From NCBI RefSeq assembly GCF_017565645.3, contig NZ_CP086136.1:4571501-4635500 (forward strand): a stretch of DNA of 64,000 nucleotides. The letters run 5' to 3'. The notes beneath the pieces were generated by a model. The model was not told the DNA's origin, searched no databases, and saw only the letters and a program-made list of their open reading frames with translations. This document shows, in pieces, positions 35,160-44,706 of the stretch (position 1 is its first letter; each line of letters opens with the position of its first letter). Made by a program: the position numbers and the translations under genes. The DNA comes from Bradyrhizobium barranii subsp. barranii (lineage in GTDB: Bacteria; Pseudomonadota; Alphaproteobacteria; Rhizobiales; Xanthobacteraceae).

Positions 35160-35584
35160 AGCCGGATCCCGACATAGACCACGACCAGGCAGACGAAGAT
35201 CAGCGCTACCGGGAGCGGCCGTTTCTGGGCTCCGCTAAACGCCGCCGTGAAGGAGGCCGTCCTCGTCGGTTTCGGAGGCGGGCGGCGGAAAGCGGTAACA
35301 TTGTCCGCCGCCGGCTCGGGCGGACGGGTGCGGACGTCGGGCGGAGTTCCCGCGCCGCCCATCTCGGCATAGTAGGCCTTGTAGATCGCCCCGATCGTGG
35401 CCTCGGTGGCCTCGCCCTCGCTCATCCGCGCCAGCAGGTTCTTGTAGCTGACCAGGAACTCCTGCGCCTCGGCAGGCAGCGCGGAGGACCCGTTGAGCTT
35501 GGCCATCATCTTCCAGGTGGCAAAATCGGCGCGGGCGCGGGTGTCCGCGCGTCGCGCGATCAGCATATCGGCAGCTTTGACCAA
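35147..35584 (-). CDS. Tail-anchored hypothetical protein
   Basis: A protein of up to 145 residues, soluble and helical at the front (ADFATWKMMAKLNG, EAQEFLVSYKNLLARM), Pro/Arg-rich in the middle, with a C-terminal membrane span LPVALIFVCLVVVYVGIRLYWR. The orientation suggests a cytoplasmic protein anchored by its tail. Start uncertain: TTG 35584 or ATG 35566. The 3' end overlaps tonB by 13 bases. No known domain recognised. Confidence 0.6.
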   Translation of the reverse strand: MVKAADMLIARRADTRARADFATWKMMAKLNGSSALPAEAQEFLVSYKNLLARMSEGEATEATIGAIYKAYYAEMGGAGTPPDVRTRPPEPAADNVTAFRRPPPKPTRTASFTAAFSGAQKRPLPVALIFVCLVVVYVGIRLYWR

Positions 35585-35628
35585 GTCGGCCTCGAGCCCT
35601 TCGGCTTATGTTCGGGTGTTCTGTTGAA

Positions 35629-36309
35629 CTACGCGTTGCCGGTCAGGAAGAGAACAGCCTGAATCACATAACCGGTCAACGTTCGCAGTATTCCTGAAAT
35701 AACATCAAGATTTAGACCGAACTGCGAGCCCGCGAGCGGCAGCAGGATCAGAAGACCAATCAGGATCAGCATTCCGAATGGCTCGAGCCGGGCCAGCGGC
35801 ATGGCGAGGGCCCGAGGCAACAGCCCGACCGCGACGCGCCCGCCGTCGAGCGGCGGGATCGGCATCATGTTGAACACCGCCAGCACCGCGTTGATGACCA
35901 GCGCGTTCTTGAGGTTGTCGAAAATCCACTGGGCCGAGCCGGCGGGCGCAAAGGGCACGGCATGGAGGGCAAGAGCCGCCGCGAGCGCCAGCAGGATGTT
36001 GGTGGCGGGCCCGGCAAGGGCCACCCAGACCATGTCGAGCCTGGGATGGTTGAGCTTGCGGAAATTGACGGGAACCGGCTTGGCATAGCCGAACAGGAAC
36101 GGCGAGTGCGCGAACAGCAGCATCGCCGGCAGGATCAGGGTGCCGAACGGGTCGATATGCTTGATCGGGTTGAAGCTGACGCGGCCGAGCTGCCAAGCCG
36201 TGTTATCGCCAAGGCGATGCGCGACGAAGGCGTGAGCGGCTTCGTGGAAGGTGATGGCGATCAGGACCGGGAAGATCCAGACTGAGATGTCATAGAAGGA
36301 AACGTTCAC
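35629..36309 (-). CDS. Site-2-type intramembrane protease (M50 family)
   Basis: A 226-residue polytopic zinc protease. The HExxH site is in the first span: ITFHEAAHAFVAHRLGD (His22, Glu23, His26). The second metal motif is NMMPIPPLDGGRVAVGLLP with Asp in the LDGG turn. A conserved LAGPATNILLALAAAL precedes it. There is no PDZ domain, as in the small archaeal-type S2P group. A GTG at 36309 is chosen as start because it matches the family N-terminus (VNVSFYDISVWIFPVLIAITFHE). Substrates are unknown; relatives cleave anti-sigma factors or membrane regulators. Confidence 0.9.
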   Translation of the reverse strand: MNVSFYDISVWIFPVLIAITFHEAAHAFVAHRLGDNTAWQLGRVSFNPIKHIDPFGTLILPAMLLFAHSPFLFGYAKPVPVNFRKLNHPRLDMVWVALAGPATNILLALAAALALHAVPFAPAGSAQWIFDNLKNALVINAVLAVFNMMPIPPLDGGRVAVGLLPRALAMPLARLEPFGMLILIGLLILLPLAGSQFGLNLDVISGILRTLTGYVIQAVLFLTGNA

Positions 36310-36379
36310 AGCTCGTCCGTCCCGTTTGTGCCTCGTGGCCTTGCAGCTAACCCGGCCGATCCGGTGATGGGGCAACGCG

Positions 36380-37246
36380 TCAGGTCAGGATATGGGACGC
36401 GGGTTCCGAAATCCCAAGCCGTAAATGATCCGCCAGCAGCGCCGCCGGCTGCGACAGGTTGCGCGCGCGGTGAAGGCGAATGTCAGCGGCGGGCAGCGGC
36501 GGCAGGCCGTTCGACACGACGCGCAGGCGGGAGGGCAGGGTGCCGGCCTTCATGACCGTGATCGCGAGGCCCTGCGCCGCGATCGCTTCCACCGCTGCCA
36601 GCGTCCGGCTGACAAAGGCCAATCGCCAGGGCCGGCCGGCGGCATCGAGGGCGTCCGCGGCCCATTGCCGGAACAGGCAGCCCGGCGGGTAGAGCGCGAC
36701 GGGCAGCGTGTCCTGCGCTTCGGCTCGATATGTCCTGGCCGCGGCCCAGACCGCCTGCTCGCGCCGGAGGAGTTCGCCATCGCCGCGTCCTTCCGGATGC
36801 ATGGCGATGACGAGGTCATAGGCCTCGCCGAGCCGTGCCGGCATCGTCGCGGTCAGGCCGGTCTCGATCTCGACCCGGATCTCCGGGTGGTTTCGGGCAA
36901 AGCGCGCCAGCAATGGCGGAATGACGATCGTGCCGTAATCGTCCATCACGCCGAGGCGGACCACGGCGTCGCGCTTGCGTGCGCGGAGCACATCGATCGC
37001 CTCTGCATTGAGGTCGAGAAGCCGTCTGGCATAAACGAGGAGTTCATCGCCCGCCGCGGTCAGCGCGACACCGGCCCTGGTACGTTGAAACAGCTTGGTG
37101 CCGATCCGCTCTTCCAGGCGCCTGATCTGGACGCTGACCGCCGACTGGGTCCGGTTGAGCAATTGGGCTGCGTGCGTGAACGAGCGATGCTCGGCGACGG
37201 CGAGAAATGCCTTCAGTAGATCGGGATCGAGAACGGGCGTGGTCAT
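36380..37246 (-). CDS. LysR-family transcriptional regulator
   Basis: A 288-residue regulator. The N-terminal HTH is typical: LDPDLLKAFLAVAEHRSFTHAAQLLNRTQSAVSVQIRRLEERIGTKLFQRT. The C-terminal co-inducer domain follows from about residue 90. It is divergent from the EamA transporter, with about 90 bases between the starts, and probably controls it, as is usual for such pairs. No inducer can be named from the sequence. Confidence 0.92.
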   Translation of the reverse strand: MTTPVLDPDLLKAFLAVAEHRSFTHAAQLLNRTQSAVSVQIRRLEERIGTKLFQRTRAGVALTAAGDELLVYARRLLDLNAEAIDVLRARKRDAVVRLGVMDDYGTIVIPPLLARFARNHPEIRVEIETGLTATMPARLGEAYDLVIAMHPEGRGDGELLRREQAVWAAARTYRAEAQDTLPVALYPPGCLFRQWAADALDAAGRPWRLAFVSRTLAAVEAIAAQGLAITVMKAGTLPSRLRVVSNGLPPLPAADIRLHRARNLSQPAALLADHLRLGISEPASHILT

Positions 37247-37336
37247 GACGAAAACTTATCCCAGCATGACGGAAACTCCATTCCCTGTTTCGGCGCGCCT
37301 CGTATGCTGCGTTCAAACCTCGTCAAGGGAGGGAGT

Positions 37337-38248
37337 GTGGGCGAAATCTCCGGCGTTCTGGCCGCGGTGCTGTCGAGCGGCCTCGGCGGCACCTCGATCG
37401 GCGCCACGCGCTATCTGGTGAGCAGCCTCGATCCGCTCGCGATAGGCTCGTTCCGGTTCGGCATCGGCTTCTTGCTGCTGTTACCCCTGACGCTGCTCCG
37501 CGGTGACCGCTGGCCGGGGCGAGGGGACTGGGCCGCCGCGACCGGGCTCGGCATCCTGTTCTTCGCGCTGTTTCCGATCCTGTTCAACGCATCGCTGATC
37601 TTCACGACCGCCGCGCGCGGCGCGCTCGCTTTGTCAACACTTCCGCTGTTGTCGCTCGTGATCGGCGCCGCGCTCGGCGCCGAAGCCCTGAGCTGGCGCA
37701 AATCGATCGGTGTCGTGATCGCGACGTTTGGCGTTGCCGTCGCGCTGCTCTCCGACCTGACCTCGGCACCATCCGGCGCCTGGCGCGGCGATCTCCTGAT
37801 GATGGCGGCTGCGCTGTGCATGGCGCTGTACGGCATCTGGTCGAAGCCGCTGATCCGGCGCTCCAGCCCGATCGCCTTCACGACCATGAGCATGGCCGCC
37901 GGGGCAGTCTGCCTCATCCTGCTCTCGTATATCCGCGGCAGTTTTGCGCCCGTCGCCGGCTTCGGTGCGCCGCAATGGCTGGCGGCTTTCTATCTCGGCG
38001 CCTTCGGCGCAGCGCTGACCTTCTATCTCTGGGCCTTCGCGCTGGAGCGGACCACGCCGACGCGCGTCGCGATCTCGGTGACGGTCAATCCGATCACGGC
38101 CTCGCTGGTCGGCGCCTGGCTGCTGAACGAACCGCTGCGCTGGAATCTGGCGGCCGGCATTGTCGCGGTGTTTGCCGGGATCTGGATCGCGACGACGACG
38201 GGACGGCGCGCTCAGGCGGCGAGAGTGCCTGCGTCAGGGCAAGCCTGA
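37337..38248 (+). CDS. EamA-family (DMT) transporter
   Basis: A 303-residue inner-membrane carrier with ten predicted spans in two EamA repeats of about 140 residues. The first begins ISGVLAAVLSSGLGGTSIGATRYLV, the second near WRGDLLMMAAALCMALYGIWSKPLI. It ends FAGIWIATTTGRRAQAARVPASGQA. Members export amino acids or metabolites. GTG 37337 with AGGGAGGG just upstream is favoured over ATG 37304, which would add a non-family extension. Divergent from the LysR gene. Confidence 0.88.
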   Translation: MGEISGVLAAVLSSGLGGTSIGATRYLVSSLDPLAIGSFRFGIGFLLLLPLTLLRGDRWPGRGDWAAATGLGILFFALFPILFNASLIFTTAARGALALSTLPLLSLVIGAALGAEALSWRKSIGVVIATFGVAVALLSDLTSAPSGAWRGDLLMMAAALCMALYGIWSKPLIRRSSPIAFTTMSMAAGAVCLILLSYIRGSFAPVAGFGAPQWLAAFYLGAFGAALTFYLWAFALERTTPTRVAISVTVNPITASLVGAWLLNEPLRWNLAAGIVAVFAGIWIATTTGRRAQAARVPASGQA

Positions 38249-38250
38249 CA

Positions 38251-38643
38251 TCACGCCGGGATGGTGCCCTGATATTGCGTCAGGCCGTCGTCGAGCTTCA
38301 GCCAGGCGACCTTCTCCGAGACCCAGATGTGCTCGGTCGGCGCGAAGGCGTTGCGATCGTCGAAGGTCGTGAGCGAAACGCCCGCCAGCGTGCCGTTGCG
38401 CCGCCAGGAGAACAGGCGCGTGCCGCAGCGCTTGCAGAACACGCGGTCGATGTTCTCGGACGAGGCATAGCGCTCGGTGTCGCCCTCGACGGTCAGCGCG
38501 CGCTGGTCGAATTGCGCGCGAGCAAAATAGGGCGAGCCCATCGCCTTCTGGCACAGGCGGCAATGGCAGATGCGGACGTTGAGCGGCTCCCCCTCCGCCT
38601 TGAACCGCACCGCGCCGCACAGGCATCCACCTTCCCGGATCAT
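38251..38643 (-). CDS. GFA-family (CENP-V/GFA) zinc protein
   Basis: A 130-residue protein of the glutathione-dependent formaldehyde-activating fold. The zinc cysteines are all present: GGCLCGAVRF (Cys7, Cys9), ICHCRLCQKAMGSPYFARAQF (Cys26, Cys28, Cys31) and VFCKRCGTRLF (Cys70, Cys73). Members bind or act on glutathione adducts, but the activity of most is unproven. It ends three bases before the EamA stop (convergent) and starts four bases after the serine-hydrolase stop, so it is probably transcribed with that gene. Confidence 0.92.
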   Translation of the reverse strand: MIREGGCLCGAVRFKAEGEPLNVRICHCRLCQKAMGSPYFARAQFDQRALTVEGDTERYASSENIDRVFCKRCGTRLFSWRRNGTLAGVSLTTFDDRNAFAPTEHIWVSEKVAWLKLDDGLTQYQGTIPA

Positions 38644-38646
38644 GGC

Positions 38647-39819
38647 TCAGGCCACCCGCCATTCGCCGATCTGGCGCGCCATGCTCCAGTTGAGATTGTC
38701 GAGATCGCCATCCATGTTGGAATTCCCGCGTCTGGTGTTGGTGAAGGCGGCCCAGCAGAAGCCGCCATGGGTGCGCACGGCAATCGTGCTCGTGCCCGGC
38801 AGGCTGCCATTGTGCCACCAATTGTCGAATTTGTTGACACAGAAGCCCTTGGCGTAGTTCGGGCTGTAACTGGGTGCGGTGGTCATGACCTCGATGGTGC
38901 GCGGCCGCAGGATGTTCGCCGGTCTGGTGTAGCCGTCGACATGCAGCAGGAACTGGACGAGATCCGCCGGCGTCACGATCCAGCCGCCATGGGAATCCAT
39001 CCGCCTCACCTTCATCTCATACGGACTTTCACCCTGACCGTAATAGGCGACTTCGCCGGCCTGACGCTGGTCGCGGGTATTACCGGCGATGGTCATGTCG
39101 GTGACACTGCAGCGCGTCAGCACCTCGGTGCGGACGTGCTCGGCATAGGCCTGGCCGGTGAGCTTCTCGATCACGCGGCCCAGAACGCAATAGCCGAAAT
39201 TGGAATAGGCGTAGTGCTGGCCCGGAGGCCGGTTCAGCGGCCGGTTGGCGAGCGTCCAGGCGATCAGCTCGGCATGATCCATCCGCGGATGCGTGAACAT
39301 GGGATCGCGGTTGTCATTGCTCCAGCCGCCGGCAGCGTGCGTCAGCAGATGCTCGAGCGTGATCTGGTCGATGCCGGCGGAGTAGGGCGGTGACCCGTAA
39401 TCGGTGCCGAGCAATGCACCGGGGCAGAACACGCGATCCGTGAGCTTGAGGCGGTTCTCCTCGATCAGGCGGAAGATCGTGACCGAGGTGATCATCTTGC
39501 TGACGCTGGCGATCCGGAACAGATGCCGCGGCGTCACGGTCTCGTTCCGCTCGCGATCGGCAAGACCGCAGGCGTCCTCGTGGACAACAGTACCGGCATA
39601 GCCGATCGCAAAGGACAGCGCCGGCACGTCGTATTTGTCCATGAAGCTGCGCGCGAGCCGCGCCATGGCGCCGCGTTCGGCCGGCGAGGGCGGGCGGATG
39701 CTCGGCGGGCTGGGCGCCAGTTGCGCGGGCGCAACCCGCGACAGCAGCGGCAGCGCGCCTGCGCCCGCTGCGAGCTTCACGAAATCCCGACGCCCAAAAT
39801 CCCGACGTCCAAGCCGCAT
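38647..39819 (-). CDS. Serine hydrolase, beta-lactamase/DD-peptidase-like
   Basis: A 390-residue exported enzyme of the class C beta-lactamase (MEROPS S12) family. A Tat-type leader is visible (RRDFVKLAAGAGALPLLSRVAPAQLA). The active site is IASVSKMI (Ser105, Lys108), the YxN motif is YAYSNFGY (Tyr205, Asn207), and the third element is probably NKFDNWWHNGSLPG with HNG in the KTG position. The substrate may be a peptide, ester or lactam. ATG 39819 begins the leader. It lies downstream of two SDR genes in the same direction. Confidence 0.88.
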   Translation of the reverse strand: MRLGRRDFGRRDFVKLAAGAGALPLLSRVAPAQLAPSPPSIRPPSPAERGAMARLARSFMDKYDVPALSFAIGYAGTVVHEDACGLADRERNETVTPRHLFRIASVSKMITSVTIFRLIEENRLKLTDRVFCPGALLGTDYGSPPYSAGIDQITLEHLLTHAAGGWSNDNRDPMFTHPRMDHAELIAWTLANRPLNRPPGQHYAYSNFGYCVLGRVIEKLTGQAYAEHVRTEVLTRCSVTDMTIAGNTRDQRQAGEVAYYGQGESPYEMKVRRMDSHGGWIVTPADLVQFLLHVDGYTRPANILRPRTIEVMTTAPSYSPNYAKGFCVNKFDNWWHNGSLPGTSTIAVRTHGGFCWAAFTNTRRGNSNMDGDLDNLNWSMARQIGEWRVA

Positions 39820-39849
39820 GGTCCACCCCTTCAAGGGGCGGCCAAAGCT

Positions 39850-40596
39850 TCAGTAGGTCGCCCGTCCGCCGGAAATATCAAACACCGCGCCGGTGGAGAA
39901 GGCACAATCTTGGGATGCGAGCCAGCTCACCATCGCGGCGAGCTCTTCCACCAGCACGAAGCGTGCCTTGGGGATTTTCGACAGCATGAAGTCGATATGC
40001 TGCTGCGTCATCTGGTCGAAGATCGCGGTCTTCGCCGCGGCCGGCGTCACCGCATTCACGAGGATGTCATGTGCCGCCAATTCCTTGCCGAGCGATTTCG
40101 TCAGCGCGATCAGTCCGGCCTTGGAGGCCGAGTAATGCGAGGCGTTGGGATTGCCTTCCTTGCCGGCGATCGAGGCGATGTTCACGATCCGCCCGTATTT
40201 CTGCTTGAGCATCGTCGGCACGATCGCCTTGCAGACGATGAAAGGGCCGTCGAGATTGATGCGCAGGACCTTGCGCCACTCCTCGAGATCGGTCTCCCAG
40301 ACCGGCTTGTTGACGCCGGCGATGCCGGCATTGTTGACGAGGATGTCGATCTTGCCGAAGGCGGCAAGCGTCGCATCGCGCGCCTGCTCGACGGCGGCGG
40401 GGTCGGTGACGTCGACCTTGAAGACTTTTGTCTCGCCGCCGACTTCATTCGCGGTCTTCTCGGCGAGAGCCGAGTCGAAATCCCAGATCGCGACTTTGGC
40501 GCCGGAGTCGATGAAACGCCGGGTGATGGCACGGCCAAAGCCCTGCGCGCCGCCGGTGACGACGGCAATGCGGCCGTTGAGATCGATCTTGTTCAT
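39850..40596 (-). CDS. SDR-family NAD(P)-dependent dehydrogenase
   Basis: A 248-residue classical short-chain dehydrogenase. The cofactor motif is VVTGGAQGFGRAITRRF (TGxxxGxG), then ILVNNAGIAGVNKP (NNAG), catalytic Ser in IVNIASIAGKEGN, and HYSASKAGL with Tyr and Lys. Asp in IWDFDS after the second strand suggests NAD preference. The NPNASHYSASKAG context is common in sugar (rhamnose, fucose, threitol) dehydrogenases. It follows the second SDR and the dehydratase, so oxidation of a sugar or sugar acid is likely. Confidence 0.88.
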   Translation of the reverse strand: MNKIDLNGRIAVVTGGAQGFGRAITRRFIDSGAKVAIWDFDSALAEKTANEVGGETKVFKVDVTDPAAVEQARDATLAAFGKIDILVNNAGIAGVNKPVWETDLEEWRKVLRINLDGPFIVCKAIVPTMLKQKYGRIVNIASIAGKEGNPNASHYSASKAGLIALTKSLGKELAAHDILVNAVTPAAAKTAIFDQMTQQHIDFMLSKIPKARFVLVEELAAMVSWLASQDCAFSTGAVFDISGGRATY

Positions 40597-40616
40597 CGAG
40601 AACTCCCTTGTCTATC

Positions 40617-40710
40617 CCTCATGGTGAGGCGCGCGCACTTGCGCGCGTCTCGAACCATAAGCCCGTGGCCCATCCTCGAGACGGCGCTGTCGCGCCTCCT
40701 CAGGATGAGG
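40617..40710. repeat. Intergenic palindromic repeat (type A)
   Basis: CCTCATGGTGAGGCGCG (40617-40633) is the partial inverse of CGCGCCTCCTCAGGATGAGG (40691-40710), with smaller GCGCGC stems between. It lies between two SDR genes. This is a repeat type common in Bradyrhizobium intergenic DNA and may affect mRNA stability. Confidence 0.6.
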
Positions 40711-40715
40711 AGCGA

Positions 40716-41447
40716 TCAGAGCATGTAGCCGCCGTCGACGACAAGGTCGACGCCGGTGGTGAATGCGCTTTCGTCGCTGCCGAGATAGACCGCCATTGAT
40801 GCGATTTCGTCGGCGGTGCCGAGCCGGCCCATCTTCTGGCGGGAGACGAACATCTCCTTGCCCTGCGGACCCTGCGCGGCGGCGCGGTCGAGCATCGAGG
40901 GCGTCTCGACGGTGCCGGGGCAGATGCTGTTGCAGCGGATGCCCTTGGTGATGAAGTCGAGCGCGACCGCGCGCGTCAGCAGCGACACCGCGGCCTTCGA
41001 CGCGCTGTAGACGTAGCGGTTGGCCGGCGGCCGCAGCGCCGCGCAGGACGAGATGTTGACGATGCTGCCGCCGCCGCCCGCCAGCATCTCGGGCAGGAAC
41101 GCCCGGATGGTCCGGTGCATCGACTTGACGTTGAGGTCGAACGAGAAGTCAAAATCCTCCTCCGAGCACTCCAGGATGGTGCCGTGATGCACGAAACCGG
41201 CCGCGTTGAGCAGGATGTCGACCTTGCCGACGCGCTTGGCGAAGGCGTTGACGTCGGCGGTGTTGCGGACGTCGAGCTTTGCGACCTCGGCGATGCCTTC
41301 CTTGGTCAGGCCCGCGATGCCGGCCTCGTTGATGTCGGTGGCGATGACGGTTGCGCCTTCACGCGCGAATGCGATGGCGCATGCGCGCCCGATGCCTGCC
41401 GCTGCAGCCGTGACGACGGCGCGCTTTCCCTTGAGGCGGTCTGCCAT
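40716..41447 (-). CDS. SDR-family dehydrogenase, possible 2-keto-3-deoxy sugar-acid or sugar dehydrogenase
   Basis: A 243-residue classical SDR. Glycine motif VVTAAAAGIGRACAIAF, Asp in IATDINEA (NAD-type), NAAG in ILLNAAGFVHHG, catalytic Ser in IVNISSCAALR, and YVYSASKAAV. The FVHHGTILECSEEDFDFSFDLNVKSM region and the end FTTGVDLVVDGG resemble 2-keto-3-deoxy-L-fuconate dehydrogenases and DHRS6-like enzymes. It is separated from the dehydratase gene by a palindromic repeat and may act just before or after it. Confidence 0.85.
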   Translation of the reverse strand: MADRLKGKRAVVTAAAAGIGRACAIAFAREGATVIATDINEAGIAGLTKEGIAEVAKLDVRNTADVNAFAKRVGKVDILLNAAGFVHHGTILECSEEDFDFSFDLNVKSMHRTIRAFLPEMLAGGGGSIVNISSCAALRPPANRYVYSASKAAVSLLTRAVALDFITKGIRCNSICPGTVETPSMLDRAAAQGPQGKEMFVSRQKMGRLGTADEIASMAVYLGSDESAFTTGVDLVVDGGYML

Positions 41448-41484
41448 GTTGTTTTTCTCCTTGGCTTGAATTTGTCTATCGGCT

Positions 41485-41602
41485 CGTCATTGCGAGGAGC
41501 TCGTGACAAAATTGCGCAGCAATTTTGCACTGTTGCGACGAAGCAATCCAGACTGTCTCCTTGGAGATATCTCAGGATTGCTTCGCTTCGCTCGCAATGA
41601 CG
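41485..41602. repeat. Intergenic palindromic repeat (CGTCATTGCGAG type)
   Basis: CGTCATTGCGAG (41485-41496) and CTCGCAATGACG (41591-41602) are exact inverse arms. Inside is a second perfect palindrome, AAAATTGC-GCA-GCAATTTT (41508-41526). It lies between the dehydratase and SDR genes and can fold in RNA, so it may set relative expression. This repeat is widespread in Bradyrhizobium-type genomes. Confidence 0.75.
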
Positions 41603-41611
41603 ACGTGGCTG

Positions 41612-43441
41612 TTAGTGGTTGTCCCTGGCGACACCAAATGTGCCGGCGACGTTCTGGTAGCGCGTGGCGAGCTCCATGCAGGCGCCGGTCGATTGCTGGC
41701 CGACCGTGTTGCGGTAGATCTCCTGCCACGGCGTCTGGTTCGCCGGATGCTTGAAGCCGCCATTGGCCATCAGCTCGGCGTGGCGCTTCTTCACCTCGTC
41801 GTCCGAAATGAGAATATTGGCGCTGCCCTTGTTGAGGTCGATGCGTACCTTGTCGCCGGTCTTGAGGATCGCGAGCCCGCCATTGGCGGCAGCTTCCGGC
41901 GAGGCGTTCAGGATCGACGGCGAGCCCGAGGTGCCGGATTGGCGGCCGTCGCCGATGCAGGGCAGGGCGAGAATGCCGCGTTTGATCAGCGCAGCCGGGG
42001 GCTGCATGTTCACGACCTCGGCGCCACCGGGGTAGCCGATCGGGCCGGTGCCGCGGACGAACAGCATGCAATTCTCGTCGATGTCGAGTGAAGGATCGTC
42101 GATCCGCTCGTGATAATCCTCCGGGCCCTCGAACACGATGGCGCGGCCCTCGAAGGCGTTGAGGTCCTTCGGGTTGCTGAGATAGCGGTCGCGGAATTCC
42201 TTGGAGATCACGCTGGTCTTCATGATCGCGGAATCGAACAGATTGCCCTTCAGCACCAGGAAGCCGGCGTCCTTCACCAGCGGCTTGTCGTAGGCCCGGA
42301 TCACGTCATTGTCGGGCGCGTGCGCATTGGCGCAGTTCTCGCCGATGCCGCGGCCGTTCACCGTGACCGCGTCCTCGTGGATGCGCTTGTGCTTCATCAG
42401 CTCGCGCACCACGGCCGGCACGCCGCCGGCGCGGTGGAATTCCTCGCCGAGATAGAAGCCGGCCGGCTGCATGTTGACCAGCAGCGGCACGTCGTGGCCG
42501 AATTTCTGCCAGTCGTCGATCGACAGCTCGACGCCGATGTGGCGCGCCAGCGCGTTGATGTGGATCGGCGCGTTGGTCGAGCCGCCGATCGCCGAGTTGA
42601 TCACGATGCAGTTCTCGAACGCCTTGCGGGTCAGGATGTCCGACGGCTTGAGGTCTTCCCAGACCATCTCGACGGCGCGCTTGCCGGTCTCGTAGGCGAT
42701 CTGGCCGCGCTCGCGATAGGGGGCGGGGATCGCCGCGCAGCCCGGCAGCGAGAAGCCGAGCGCTTCGGCAAGCCCGTTCATGGTCGAGGCGGTGCCCATG
42801 GTGTTGCAATGGCCGACCGACGGCGCCGAGGACGCCACGATCTCCATGAATTCCTCATAGTCGATCTCGCCGGCGGCGAGCCGTTCGCGCGACTTCCAGA
42901 CGATGGTGCCGGACCCGGTGCGCTCGCCGGCATGCCAGCCGTTCAGCATCGGCCCGCCCGACAGCACGATCGCGGGCAGGTTCACGGTCGCCGCCGCCAT
43001 CATGCAGGCAGGCGTGGTCTTGTCGCAGCCGGTGGTCAGCACCACGCCGTCGAGCGGATAGCCGTAGAGGATCTCGACGAGGCCGAGATAGGCGAGGTTG
43101 CGGTCGAGCGCCGCGGTCGGGCGCTTGCCGGTCTCCTGGATCGGATGGGTCGGGAATTCCATTGCAATGCCGCCGGCCTCGCGGATTCCTTCGCGGACGC
43201 GGTGCGCCAGCTCGATATGGTGGCGGTTGCAGGGGGAAAGGTCGTTGCCGGTCTGGGCGATGCCGATGATCGGCTTGCCGGACTGAAGCTCGGCCCGGGT
43301 GAGGCCGTAATTCAGGTAGCGCTCCATATAGAGCGCGGTCATGCCCGGATTATGCGGATTGTTGAACCATTCCTGCGAGCGGAGGTGGCGGCGAGCGCCG
43401 TTGCTGGCGGGCGCATGCCCATTGGTTGGTTTTTTTGTCAT
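41612..43441 (-). CDS. Sugar-acid dehydratase of the IlvD/Edd family
   Basis: A 609-residue iron-sulfur dehydratase that converts an aldonate to a 2-keto-3-deoxy acid. The three cluster Cys lie in SPCNRHH (Cys71), [14 protein letters not shown] (Cys139) and [13 protein letters not shown] (Cys211). The long pattern [34 protein letters not shown] is close to xylonate and arabonate dehydratases, not to dihydroxyacid dehydratase. ATG 43441 ([11 protein letters not shown]) is taken as start. It is the first gene after lacI on the minus strand, with a LacI-type operator 138 bases upstream, and fits the kinase and aldolase across the locus. Confidence 0.92.
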   Translation of the reverse strand: MTKKPTNGHAPASNGARRHLRSQEWFNNPHNPGMTALYMERYLNYGLTRAELQSGKPIIGIAQTGNDLSPCNRHHIELAHRVREGIREAGGIAMEFPTHPIQETGKRPTAALDRNLAYLGLVEILYGYPLDGVVLTTGCDKTTPACMMAAATVNLPAIVLSGGPMLNGWHAGERTGSGTIVWKSRERLAAGEIDYEEFMEIVASSAPSVGHCNTMGTASTMNGLAEALGFSLPGCAAIPAPYRERGQIAYETGKRAVEMVWEDLKPSDILTRKAFENCIVINSAIGGSTNAPIHINALARHIGVELSIDDWQKFGHDVPLLVNMQPAGFYLGEEFHRAGGVPAVVRELMKHKRIHEDAVTVNGRGIGENCANAHAPDNDVIRAYDKPLVKDAGFLVLKGNLFDSAIMKTSVISKEFRDRYLSNPKDLNAFEGRAIVFEGPEDYHERIDDPSLDIDENCMLFVRGTGPIGYPGGAEVVNMQPPAALIKRGILALPCIGDGRQSGTSGSPSILNASPEAAANGGLAILKTGDKVRIDLNKGSANILISDDEVKKRHAELMANGGFKHPANQTPWQEIYRNTVGQQSTGACMELATRYQNVAGTFGVARDNH

Positions 43442-43563
43442 TGGTTTCTCCTGCAATGCAAACGCACTGGCGTCGGGAGCTCAGCTTCGGCTGGTGCGAT
43501 GCCCAACGGCGCGATCCATGGTTCAAAGGCCCGTTGGCGGGTCATTCCCTCACAAGCGCGATA

Positions 43564-44664
43564 CTAGTCTTGGCCACTTGGTAACGCTATCATTTTGTTC
43601 GCGGCGCCCGCGCCTGAAGCGGCAGGCCTGTCGTCCGAACGCCGCGACGACGAGCTTTGCCGCTCGATCACCTTGAAGCCGAGATCGAGCACCGGCTGCT
43701 CGGGGCGGCGTCCGTCGATCGCTTCGATCAGCATGGTGGCGGCCGTGTTGCCCATCTCGTAGCGGTTGGTGCGCACGCTGGTGAGGGTGGGGACCGCGGA
43801 GGCCATGAATTCGAGGTCGTTGAATCCGACGATCGCGATCTGCTCGGGGACCGCGATCTCCCGGCGCCGGCATTCGAACAGCACGCCGAGCGCGAGGTCG
43901 TCATTGGCGCAGAACACCGAGTCGATATCGGGCTCGCGCGCCAGCAGATCGGTGAACAGGGTGCCGCCGAGCGTCACCGAGGTCGGTGTCGCCGTCGTGA
44001 CGACGAGGCGCTGCTCGAACAGCGCGGCGTCCTTCATGGCCGAGACATATCCGTCCAGCCGCCGCTGCACCCGCGGATCCATGCGCGCGCCGACGAAGCC
44101 GATCTTGCGATGGCCTTGCGCGAACAGGTGGGAGATCGCCGCGCGGGCCGCATCATAGTGCGAAAAGCCGATCATCATGTCGACCGGATTGGGCCCGATC
44201 TCCATGATCTGCACGATCGGGCAGTCGGCGGCCTCCAGCATCGCGCGCGATTCCGCGGTCTGGTCGATGCCGGTGACGATCAGTCCGGCCGGCTTCTGCG
44301 CGAGAAACAGGCGCAGCAGCTTCTCCTCCTGGAGAATACTGTAGCGTGTGTTGGACAACTGGATCGAGTACCGGCTGCCTTCGGAGGCGTCGTAGATGCC
44401 GCGCAGCACGTCGGAAAACACGTTGTTGGTCAGTGACGGGATCAAGACGCCGATCACTTCGGTGCGCTGCGAGGCCAGCGCCCGCGCCGCCAGGTTCGGC
44501 ACATAGCCGAGCTCGTTGGCCGCGCTCTCGACCCGCGTCCGCTTGGCGACCGACAGGGCCTCCGGATTGCGGAAGAACCGGGACGCCGTGATCGGGCTGA
44601 CGCCGGCAAGCTCGGCAACTTCCGCCAGCCGGATTTTACCTGACTTGGTGCGTTTTCGACCCAT
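43564..44664 (-). CDS. LacI-family transcriptional repressor
   Basis: A 366-residue repressor. N-terminal HTH IRLAEVAELAGVSPITASRFFRNPEALSVAKRTRV, with the hinge helix ELGYVPNLAARALASQRT. The C-terminal periplasmic-binding-like domain (VIGVLIPSLTNNVFSDVLRGIYDA…VFCANDDLALGVLFECRRREI) binds a sugar effector, and GFNDLEFMASAVPTLTSVRT is the usual GntR/GalR-type end. The gene lies between the dehydratase and transporter operons, which it probably controls. Its last codons (Met-Ile-Ala-Leu-Pro) contain an operator. Confidence 0.92.
   Translation of the reverse strand: MGRKRTKSGKIRLAEVAELAGVSPITASRFFRNPEALSVAKRTRVESAANELGYVPNLAARALASQRTEVIGVLIPSLTNNVFSDVLRGIYDASEGSRYSIQLSNTRYSILQEEKLLRLFLAQKPAGLIVTGIDQTAESRAMLEAADCPIVQIMEIGPNPVDMMIGFSHYDAARAAISHLFAQGHRKIGFVGARMDPRVQRRLDGYVSAMKDAALFEQRLVVTTATPTSVTLGGTLFTDLLAREPDIDSVFCANDDLALGVLFECRRREIAVPEQIAIVGFNDLEFMASAVPTLTSVRTNRYEMGNTAATMLIEAIDGRRPEQPVLDLGFKVIERQSSSSRRSDDRPAASGAGAANKMIALPSGQD
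43579..43592. promoter_or_regulatory. LacI-type operator O1, inside the lacI 3' end
   Basis: TGGTAACGCTATCA, a near-palindrome of the LacI/GalR form TGGTANCGNTANCA, lies 138 bases upstream of the dehydratase start and within codons near the end of lacI. It matches O2 at 12 of 14 positions when O2 is read on the opposite strand. Confidence 0.7.
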
Positions 44665-44706
44665 TAGTTGCTCTTATCACAGTCGGTCCGGCAAACAAAG
44701 GAACGT

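Noticed and set aside
42110..43567. 485-residue plus-strand frame opposite the dehydratase
   Set aside because: Antisense composition, and the minus strand encodes a complete IlvD/Edd enzyme.
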